Made by a program: the position numbers and the translations under genes
Part shown: in pieces, positions 55,700-64,000 of the stretch
Layout: each line of letters starts with the position of its first letter
How positions within the stretch are numbered: position 1 is the first letter of the stretch
Notes under the pieces: model-generated
What the model was told of the DNA's origin: nothing
The model's database searches: none
The model's input: the letters and a program-made list of their open reading frames with translations, nothing else
NCBI GenBank assembly: GCA_010645155.1
Contig: CM021316.1
Span: forward strand, 3,896,165-3,960,164
Direction: 5' to 3'
Length of the DNA stretch: 64,000 bases
DNA from: Tigriopus japonicus
Taxonomy: Eukaryota; Arthropoda; Copepoda; Harpacticoida; Harpacticidae

Positions 55700-57130
55700 C
55701 TGATGGGTTTCGAGTTGGATTTTTGGCCGAGTTTTGCCACTTTGGATTTTAAGGTCAAAAAGTTGACCCCCAACTAATCTTCTCAACTAGAGACGTCATA
55801 AAATATGGCAGCACTGCCAACTCGAAATCCAAAAGTAAAGCTACTGATCACGGTGTTCCGAATGGCGTTTTAGGTTTGAATCAAAATACCCAAAGACACC
55901 ATGGCACTTTTTGGACCCACAATTCAATGGGGAACAACTTTACTTTTATTGTATTATATAAGATTAGGTCCAGGAAAAAAGTTATATACCTAAAAACCTA
56001 TTAAATATAACATTTTTTAACAAACTATTTAATCCATATTTAGAGACCATTTAGTTACCTAATGAATTCAAATTGAATAAAAATTCATTCATCAACAGCT
56101 GAGTTATTTGACTTTGAATGGTCCATTTTTGACCCCAAAAAGCCGAAAAACGCTACAGTTATATGAAAAAACAAATTCCCAAAGATTTCACATAGCTTTT
56201 CAATATTACAAAAATAAATGTTTTTTTTTGACTTTTGGAACTTATGTCAAAATAGCTCAAAATAAGAAAAAATATCACTTAAAAGGTATTTAAAATACAT
56301 TTTTTAATAAAAAACTTTTGCAGTATCAAAGACACTCAAAGTTGGGTAATAATTTAAAGTTTTGAAAAAATCGGTTAATGTTTCAAGTTTCGATTTTAGT
56401 CCATTTTGAACATGGTCCTTCTAGAAATCGTAATTTTGGAAATGACTCTGTTAGACATTTTTATTTGTAATTTTGGCACAACACACATCATAGCGTACCC
56501 TATTTTGTTATGAAAATAACTTTCCAAAAATCTTACTTAAGTGCATTTTAAGTGATATTTTTTCATATTTTGAGCTATTTTGACAAAAGTTCCAAAAGTC
56601 AAAAAAAAACATTTATTTTTGTAATATTGAAAAGCTATGTGAAATCTTTGGGAATTTGTTTTTTCATATAACTGTAGCGTTTTTTGGCTTTTTGGGGTCA
56701 AAAATGGACCATTCAAAGTCAAATAACTCAGGTGTTGCTGAATGAATTTTTATTCAATTTGAATTCATTAGGTAACTAAATGGTCTCTAATTATGGATTA
56801 AATAGTTGGTTAAAAAATGTTATATTTAATAGGTTTTTAGGTATATAACTTTTTCCCTGGACCTAATCTTATATAATACAATAAATATAAAGTTGTTCCC
56901 CATTGAATTTTGGGTCCAAAAAGTGCCATGGTGTTTTTGGGTATTTTGATTCAAACCTAAAAAGCCATTCGGAACACCGTGTGATGGAACTCGAAATCGA
57001 ACTAGTTCGAGTGTTGCCAAATTGGTCCCTGTTTAGGTCTTTTTGAAAACGTTCAATACAACCTGCCCTAATCAACAATGATAAACTTCCGAGTAAAAAA
57101 TGGCAGCACTCCCGGCTCGAAACCCATCAC
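55700..57130. mobile_element. GTTTCGAGTTGG MITE carrying a nested transposon
   Basis: An inverted copy of the 45494-45787 MITE, from CTGATGGGTTTCGAGTTGG to CGAAACCCATCAC. It is split at 55848/56982 by a 1133-bp insertion. The two halves together align with the uninterrupted copy. Confidence 0.9.
55849..56981. mobile_element. Chapaev-like fold-back transposon, 4-bp TSD
   Basis: 1133 bp. Almost all of it is inverted arms of about 445 bp (55849-56293 and 56537-56981, mid-90s percent identity by eye) around a ~245-bp centre. Ends CACGGTGTTCCGAATGG. Target duplication TGAT (55845-55848, 56982-56985), proven by the empty site CTACTGATGGAACTCG in the MITE at 45494-45787. CAC ends with 4-bp duplication suggest the CMC/Chapaev group. 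No transposase. Confidence 0.9.
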
Positions 57131-58726
57131 TACTAGTGATGTGACTTGGGCAAGTAATGAGTCATCACAGACACCCCAAGCACAAGTTGTTGACAAGCAT
57201 TACTTGGGTACTGATGGAAAATCCCAATCATTCAATCTGTTCAGTCTTTCAATCTAGCCTTGACCCAATCTTGATGCCCCCAATCTCAGTCCAAAAATCA
57301 ATCTCGTCAATCTGGGAAAAAGCATTTCAGGGTGCCCAACAGGTTCCAAAAGTAGCACGATTTGAAACCTTCAACCAATAACTTTGCACCTTATTTTAAG
57401 AGTCGGTAAAAATATTTTAGCCATTCTTCATCATTTAAAATGAAAAGAAAGAGTTTTAAATCAAATATATATGTATTATAAGCTAAAAGTAAGTACATTT
57501 GGGTTCATGAAGCATGTTTACTTTTGAGCGCAACTTTAACTGACAATAACACAGAAATATGCAGGGTTTCCAAAATTGCTTGCATTAGGGCAAAGAGTGA
57601 AAAGACTAAGCATGAAATTGCCCAAAAATGCATTTGTAATGACTAAGGGGATACTATATGCATATAGAAATCAAGTTCCAACTACATGAGAACTCGTTAT
57701 TTACCCTAACACCCAACTAAGTTCTTACATTATGGTTCATAAGGCTAGACACCTTGAGCAGTTTTACCCTTGCAATTGAAGTACTGATGGGAACAATCAA
57801 TTATCCCAAATAATCAATCAAACAAAGACAAACAGAATCCCCCCAAATAATTACAAATAACAAACAAATTCCAATCAAACAGGAAATAGAAGCTGTTGAT
57901 AGAGTTAAAAAAGTAGAGTGTCTACAAGCAAGTTCATGTGAATACATGTTATCCTTTTGGCGTTATGGGTAAAACGTTAGGTTAAGATGATAAGACTGGA
58001 ATTGTCTATTATTGATTTGTATTTTTTACTTACCTTAAGCTTGCAGTATGGAGAAACACTTTTGAACCCATTTGGTTCACTCTATAAAACTACTCTATTA
58101 TTCAAAAGAAGAGAACTGCTAGGGTGACTCTTGTAAGTGAAACAAAATACAAGTTTGAAAAATGGAGTAACAAATTATTGCTATGACTTCTGTTACTGTT
58201 TCTATTTTCATACAAATAAATCTTGCCAAAGACATGTCTTAGTTGCTTTCATTATCACTCCTTTCGTAGGTCTATGTAACCAAATGTCCGAATATAAGTC
58301 ACTAGGCCCAAAACAAGTGCCAGAGTATATGATGATTCTACCCTTGGAGGCTTTGGATGGTAAATTTGACTTCGTCTTCAATTCCCAGTGAAATGCAGCA
58401 AGTCAGAGTTTTTCTAACTTGAGAAGGGTCCACGATTTGTTAATTTTCGATTGGTCACCTCTAAGTGCCTTAGTGAAGTGAAGATTTCAAAACAAACAAG
58501 TTTAGTGCGTCAACAAGAAAAGGGAAAGTAACAACCATCAACAACTCATTTTTTTCAAAAATTAAAAAGGACGTGGTGCCTATGTTCAATTGATCCACTG
58601 GCCCTCACATCGAACCTCCACATGTTCCCCACCACTTTGCACAGACTCGATCTCGAAATGTTGATCACAAGGACTCCACAAAGCCGACGAGACTTGAACC
58701 CATGGGGGGGGTTTAGACCAGGGGTC

Positions 58727-58860
58727 GGCAACCCCTTTTGGGTCAAGGTTCACGAATTATGTTTCGTATTGTCAGGGGCCCACCAAACAGGCATTGGTAA
58801 CTTCAGGGGCCCACAAATTAGCGATCAAAGAGCTTTGGGCCCACGATATATATAAACTGT
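58727..58860. repeat. hAT-like relic, one end only
   Basis: CCAGGGGTCGGCAACCCC at 58727 matches a common hAT terminus. GGGGCCCACAAA-type words follow. No partner end was found. Confidence 0.4.
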
Positions 58861-59793
58861 GCTTATAATATATCCAATGAGACGATGATTCTCGCAATAA
58901 ACATTATGGAAAATTATTTTTATCGTTAAGGGGCAAAACTTTGTGATAAAGAAAATAAAAAAAAACGTTTAAAAATGTCCCCACCTGTTAGGAGTATAAT
59001 TTTTAGGACTGAATAATCCTTGTACCAGCCGCAGTTTTCTTGTGATTTGTCCAAGCCTATTGTCCATGTGCTTGAAATGTGTGCCCTTGTTTTCAAATCG
59101 AGTGATATTGATATTTTTTGTGAAAAAAGTCATATTTTGTGCACTCCTATTTTTAATGTCTACGTCATTTTTGTTGTTTTGTGTCAATCTTTTGCCGTTT
59201 TATTACCCTCTTCTTCTATTTTTTCAGTTTTTTGTTTGAGCTTGTTTTATTTTACTATGCACCAAGTTAATGTAAAATTAGTTCATGATGTAAATTAATG
59301 AGCGTCTAATAAATCCTCAGAATTAACCAAAGTTAGGGACAATCTATTTTTTGATTATTGATTGCACACGATACTTCACACTAAGGCTCTACAAAACATT
59401 ATGATGTCAATGTTTTCTTCCCGTGGAATGTGAATATGTCTAAAAGCCATTCATTGTTCATGGAAGATTTTATTTCCTTCTAGAGTTCATATTGGTAGAT
59501 ATTGTAAAGAATCTCATGTAACTTACATGAGATTCTTCACATGATTGAACTTTATGTTGCAAAAGTGCACCCATTCTGGTTTGAATGCGACCATTCAGGC
59601 AATTACCCATAAGACACAGGGATGAGAGGCCTAGGATTAGGCTAATGAGCCCAAAAATCACTTGGTCGCGCGTTAAACAATTGTCCTTAGAACAAGCATA
59701 AACTTCTTTTAAGCCTTTTATTTTGATCACGGTGATTGAGGTACGATATTGTTGGTAAGGCTTGAAACTTGATATTAGGACACATTATTTCAG

Positions 59794-59972
59794 GGCTGAT
59801 AAGCTTAGAATGTAGAATTTCTCCCACTTTCGAGTATCCTTTTGGTGTCGAAGAGATTGTTCAAGGAATGCGCAATGTTCCATGGCAGGATCTATCACTT
59901 GAGCTGAAAAAATATCAAGATTTGGAATTAAGCAAAGAAACTTATGATTCAGAATACACGAAAGATTGTTAG
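59794..59972 (+). CDS. possible terminal exon, unknown protein
   Basis: A consensus acceptor (CACATTATTTCAG, ending 59793) opens a frame of about 59 residues to TAG at 59970. It reads LISLECRISPTFEYPFGVEE… and ends in a charged, helix-like tail (LELKKYQDLEL…EYTKDC). Composition looks like a soluble protein end. No upstream exon could be linked and no polyadenylation signal is near. It could be chance or a captured exon. Confidence 0.3.
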
Positions 59973-60161
59973 AAAAGGCTTTGATTGGAATCCAATTTTA
60001 TTTTCCCTTGACGGCTTGAAACTTCATTTTTCAGCCAGAGAACGTTGGACTGGGAAATTCCATTCTCGTTGCTTAAAACTATACGTACAGGTGTCCTTTT
60101 TTGTCTTGGGCAACATTCAAGTCATACAAAGTCATTGATGGAGTTGGGCACGAAGCCGGAT

Positions 60162-60481
60162 GAAGGTGCGCGACCAACGATATTCCAAAGGGATGTCAGG
60201 CCAAGGACAATACGGGTGTTGGCAAGTCCTTGACCGGGAATGACAACAGGTGTCCAGATATCGCCTCCGGAAAGGTTAAGTTGCCAATATAGTTGGACCC
60301 TAACCTTGCATGCCAACTCGGTGGTGAAGGGCTCAGTTTCGCGCATGACATGCGTCCAAGCATAATTGGCCTATTGGGGCACGCTGAGGTATTATCGTTT
60401 GAAGAATTTGGTGTAGGTGGCATCGGCCAATTTGAAGGCGGAATTGAGAAGCCCGAGGTGCAGGCCCTAGAGGAAGATGGG
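60162..60481 (+). repeat. dispersed repeat family, copy 2
   Basis: Matches 8791-9106. The plus frame continues past the homology as …ALEEDGSDDSPGELMDYW… to a TAG at 60593, so this copy shows more of the possible parent ORF than copy 1. Confidence 0.85.
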
Positions 60482-61238
60482 AGTGATGATAGCCCGGGCG
60501 AGTTGATGGACTATTGGAAGAGTGAGGTTCTTGATGGGCAATTTATTTCCCCAACAAAAATCCATCTTAATTCTGATGCATTTTTCAAGTTGTAGAGTTG
60601 ATTCGTGTTGGTGGTATTGTCCTTCATCTTGTTTTCTTGGTAAGATTGTTATTGCTGGGAAAAAGCACGCACGGACAAACCTAATATTTTTCTCCTAATT
60701 TGACGCTGCTCCTCCTTTTCCGGTGAGTGAATGTGCAAAACAACTGAGCTCAAAGTGCCGCCCACAACACTTGAAAGCCATTCCCATGGGAAAAGAACTT
60801 GTTTTCACAAATGTTCCTCTTTAGTCATATCATATTGCTCATTCATTAAAGTGAGTGAGTTTTTTGAAATAAATCAAGCCACGACATCAATCAAGGCCAT
60901 TGAAGAATGAATTGCAAAAAATGCTCAGAGGTAGTTTTTGGTCACCATGACCGACAGGTATGTCAAGAGTGAAATTTCAAAATGGGCCATCACTAGTTAT
61001 TTTGCCCGTAGCTCCCTCTTAAGACAAAGCTATGAGTTCCCAAAAAAATATATTCCTTATCTTATGAACTAATTGGATATAACTACCTGTCACTATCCTT
61101 AAAATTAATTCTAGTAGATGCAGTTAAACTGTCAGTTATACTTCATCTTAATTGTTGTGACATTTTGGCAACACTAAACTTATTTGAAAATGAGGCAAAC
61201 AATGCCAATCAAACAAAGATTCTAAAATCCCAAACAAA

Positions 61239-61700
61239 TTGCCAAACAAACAACCAAACAGCTTATTTGATCACATCAGTAAATTGAAGGGTGTTAAGCA
61301 AGTTAGTGCATACAACAATATCATTGTGTGTTGTACTTTTCAAACTAACAAATTTGAGGTTTCAATAGAACACAATCTCGTGATGAAGGATCCACTACTG
61401 CTTATCCTTTGTGTCTCTGACCTGCCGAAAGGCCCAGGTCACCAAGGCCCCACCATTAATGACAAAGGAATTCAATACTTTCAATGTGTAGACGACCTGT
61501 TTCTTTTCATCAATTTCAGCAAAGGAGCGCTAAATAGCATCAACATTTTGCAAGGTGATTGCCTTGACAATAACCTTCAAGTCAACACCCTCAAAATGAA
61601 GCCCATGGTTCCCATAAAAAAGTCCCAAATTGCATTCGTGCAGTCTGTTCATCCCCTCTGCATTTATCATTTATGTTTTCTCTTAAACATCAAAATTTAG
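61239..61700 (+). pseudogene. LINE reverse-transcriptase fragment (second family)
   Basis: The frame contains LCVSDLPKGPG, typical of the 'GPLLF…I-N-D-L-P' region before the palm. Then FQCVDDLFLFINF follows, a catalytic box with Val in place of the usual Ala. The downstream NNLQVNTLKMKPMV matches the usual 'L-x-x-N-x-x-K-T-x-x-M' pattern. It is too short and too diverged from the 38190 LINE to be the same family. The N-terminal 60 residues are probably not RT. Confidence 0.65.
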
Positions 61701-62154
61701 ACATAAATATCATTTATGTCTAATTTAGTTGAACATGGTGAAAATATTTTGCAAATTCGAGCCTGAAATGTTATTTATTGTATGTCCACTCCAAACACCT
61801 TGTGCTGTATAAAGAGTACGGGAAGAGGAAATAGAAATACGTTAAATTCGGTTGACATATGCAAATGTTCATACAACATCAGTGGTCCCAATACATGCAG
61901 TATAATCACTAATTAGTGTACATTTTCTCAATTGGACTTTAATTCAGAGGTCCAATAACCACAGGGGATTAGTAATAGCAGGGAGACTTATCATTTGAAT
62001 TCCGTCACAGATTGGGCACATCAGAGAGTTCCAATTTGTTACAACTCTGAAACTGTAGAAATCTTGCAGAGCTTTAGATTGGACTTCGCTCCTTTTCATG
62101 ATAATCCAAGAATAGATATGATATTGTCGATTTTAGTTGTTAAAGTAAAGTAAT

Positions 62155-62260
62155 CAATGAGCGCAATGAAACGTTTTGGTCCGTGGAAGAGTTTCGGGGG
62201 GAAATGTGGTTCTTAATTCTTTTTCAAGAGGATTTTGCGAGTGGATTAAGGTCCATACCC
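62155..62260 (+). repeat. CAGG-family fragment, copy D
   Basis: About 105 bp align with 18849-18960 of copy A: GTTTTGNTCCG, GGTTCTTAAT, TTTTCAAGAGGA and GGATTAAGGTCCATA. Both flanks are lost. Confidence 0.7.
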
Positions 62261-62286
62261 TTTTCACTGACTTTTCATTAAAGTCC

Positions 62287-62685
62287 ATGTGTATTACAAG
62301 GTATTGGTCATTATTGATCACTGAGATATGGTGGCAAACACATGGGATTTTGGGTCCAAGATGTGATTCGCCAGTATGCATAGGTTCTTTTCAAGACGCT
62401 TTCTGGTTCACCATTTATATTGGCATGTTCCTCGTGTTCTTGATAATTGTGGGATTCAAAAATGGAAGTTTGACAGCCGTCTTTTTGCATTTTGCGTTTC
62501 TTTTGGTACCCAATTTCCTCCTCCCCGTCCTGTTTGCAAATCCAATTGAACCAGTTCGCAACAACGCAATGGGCGTGATAAGGGTGGTTCTCCACGAGGA
62601 CATCGAGAACAATACTTCTTCAAAGAATTTTCACAGTGTGACTGGGTGGTACATTGTGAAATTGTTTTCCTCGATATTCCAATGA
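62287..62685 (+). CDS. possible two-helix membrane protein, unknown
   Basis: 132 codons from the first ATG past the repeat fragment to TGA. Two hydrophobic segments (FWFTIYIGMFLVFLIIVGF and AVFLHFAFLLVPNFLLPVLF) are joined by a short polar loop. A soluble tail has an N-glycosylation sequon (ENNTSS). The segment is less AT-rich than its flanks. There is no family I recognise and no visible polyadenylation signal. It may be the end of a multi-exon gene or a chance frame. Confidence 0.3.
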   Translation: MCITRYWSLLITEIWWQTHGILGPRCDSPVCIGSFQDAFWFTIYIGMFLVFLIIVGFKNGSLTAVFLHFAFLLVPNFLLPVLFANPIEPVRNNAMGVIRVVLHEDIENNTSSKNFHSVTGWYIVKLFSSIFQ

Positions 62686-63656
62686 TGAAGTTAGAAATGT
62701 TCAAGTCTTTTCAAGTCATTATTGGTGAAACATGAACGAGTTATCAAATTGTCTATAAGGGACTCTAACCTAAATTGAATTTCATTGACTAAATGTCTTG
62801 TCTCGATATGATAAAATTTCATGTCTTCTTTGTCATGGTCACATCTAAAGCTAGATGAGTCTGTGTTGGCATCACATCAGGGAGGCCAAGCCAGTCTCAC
62901 TATTGTTTCAAAACTGTGGTCAAAATTCTGCCAATTCCATGAAAGGCAATGTTGAATATAATTATCCTGGGCAGGAGCTTTTTTTCATTTTTGGCAGTTT
63001 TGGCTCAAAGAAAAATTTGTTGGCTTTACAACTAAGTCTGAATTTATTTTCGCATTTTCTAGAATTTTTTTATCAATTTTTGCTTTTGCAGACTGCAAAC
63101 TAGCTTTGATTTTTTTTTCATTTGTTCAACTTTTTCCCGTCCTCAAGAGATCACAACATGAAATAGATGGAATATTCTTATACATAACTTTGATTGTATT
63201 GGATTGAATATGTCTGTGGTATATATTTTTGAAGAATTTTTTATGACTATGTGCCCTATTTTTGAAAATCTGGCCACAGATCAATTGTTTTCAGCATCAC
63301 TAAAGATGAGAGGATTTACATGCCGGAAGGGCTTGCCAAAAAATACTAAACAGGACCAAACAATAACAGTCATCATTCAAAACTTATTGAAATACATCGT
63401 TGATGGGAATTGGGCAGTGTATATGGCAAGAGTCAAACATGTAGGACATGCACTGAATGGTTTCTAGGTCCATCCTTTTAATTATTGGCACATTTGTGTC
63501 GTTACAATTTCTCTCGTCATTTTGGCAATGCTGTTTGTTGAAGGACCAGGTTGAAAATCTCAATCCAATCACCAATCTCTCCAATCAGGGCTAAAATTGG
63601 TTCAATTATCAATTTTCCCAATCCAATCTATGATTGACCCCATCAGTATACTTGGG

Positions 63657-64000
63657 CAATACACCAATACACTTCCCAAGCTCAAGGAACATCGGAAGAT
63701 GCAGTTGCCGGCAGTTGCTCTTTGAAGAGTTAAGATACTTGCAGTGTGACTTGAAGAAAAAATGTCAAGTTGCATTTTCGATGATCTTTTGACCTTAATA
63801 ATTTAGCAATAAACAGTGGAAGTGAAACAAAAAATATTTTGATTTGGATAGCATTTGCAAAACTATGTTTTTTCTTTAGTTTCCGTTCTAAGACACACAT
63901 GAATACACTTTTCGGGCCAATCAAGAATGAGATTTAACAGTCACACTTGGGAACAAGCTCGGTCACTCAGAGTTGCCAGAAAAAAAATATAAGATGCCAA
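63657..64000. other. window end, nothing recognised
   Basis: AT-rich. The beginning (CACTTCCCAAGCTCAAG) resembles the sequence left of 57209, suggesting both flank one older element. Confidence 0.35.

Larger units (their letters stand above)
57209..63648. mobile_element. large region bounded by hAT-like ends and 8-bp duplication
   Basis: The left end TACTGATGG and right end CCCATCAGTA are the same termini as the 55161 element. Flanks are TACTTGGG at 57201-57208 and 63649-63656, an exact 8-bp duplication. CAATC words crowd both subterminal regions but in the same, not mirrored, orientation. The 6440 bp contain a dispersed-repeat copy, a LINE fragment, a CAGG fragment and exon-like ORFs. It may be a large composite hAT-like element, or a small one grown by later insertions. 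Confidence 0.55.

Noticed and set aside
56108..56722. Two nearly identical 61-codon ORFs on opposite strands
   Set aside because: They are the same sequence in the two arms of the fold-back transposon. There is no independent evidence of coding.
58680..58740. tRNA-like B box (GGGTTCAAGTCTC on minus)
   Set aside because: No A box at the right distance and no cloverleaf. The adjacent GCCGAC/GTCGGC pairing is too close to be a tRNA acceptor stem.

Overview
The window is AT-rich, repeat-dense nuclear DNA from an animal, most likely an invertebrate and probably an arthropod. The evidence is a spliced neuronal-calcium-sensor gene with GT-AG introns, AATAAA signals, a mariner copy, Ty3/Gypsy and CR1/Jockey-like retroelements, a tRNA-derived SINE, and many non-autonomous hAT-like elements. 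A crustacean such as a copepod is my guess; nothing here proves it. There is no bacterial-type operon, CRISPR array or rRNA.

Host genes are few. (1) A neuronal calcium sensor EF-hand protein lies on the minus strand (10931-25195). Five coding exons join in frame to 249 codons plus stop. Three introns are 64-72 bp and one is 13.3 kb. (2) A single-exon ORF of 351 codons (34930-35985, plus) looks like a one-pass membrane protein with a glycosylated ectodomain and a ~195-residue tail; I recognise no family. (3) Weaker candidates are a cysteine-rich gene cut by a retrotransposon LTR (40198-41323), a possible terminal exon (59794-59972) and a two-helix membrane ORF (62287-62685).

Layout. 1-560 is a 20-bp tandem array. 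3879-5143 is a decayed mariner. 5427-9693 is a patchwork of LINE pieces, SINE, LTR relic, repeat-rich element and minisatellites. 10931-25195 is the calcium-sensor gene; its giant intron holds hAT-like elements and an internally deleted minus-strand LTR element (17530-23873), itself hit by a 2-kb DNA transposon (17950-20002). 26247-34900 is mostly featureless, with two hAT-like elements and a minisatellite. 34930-37112 is the membrane gene followed by nested hairpins. 38190-40120 is a LINE. 41317-51213 is a Gypsy element, itself invaded by a hAT element that contains a second copy of the 2-kb transposon, and by MITEs. 51412-54791 is a MULE-like element. 55161-57130 is a nest of hAT-like and Chapaev-like elements. 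57209-63648 is bounded by hAT-like ends and an exact 8-bp duplication.

The clearest novelty is the transposon archaeology. Several elements can be bounded to the base by target-site duplications, and some by a filled-versus-empty comparison inside the same window. One family (2-4 copies) shows apparent 7-bp duplications and CAGG...CCTG ends that I cannot place securely. All sequence reading, pairing and counting was done by eye.
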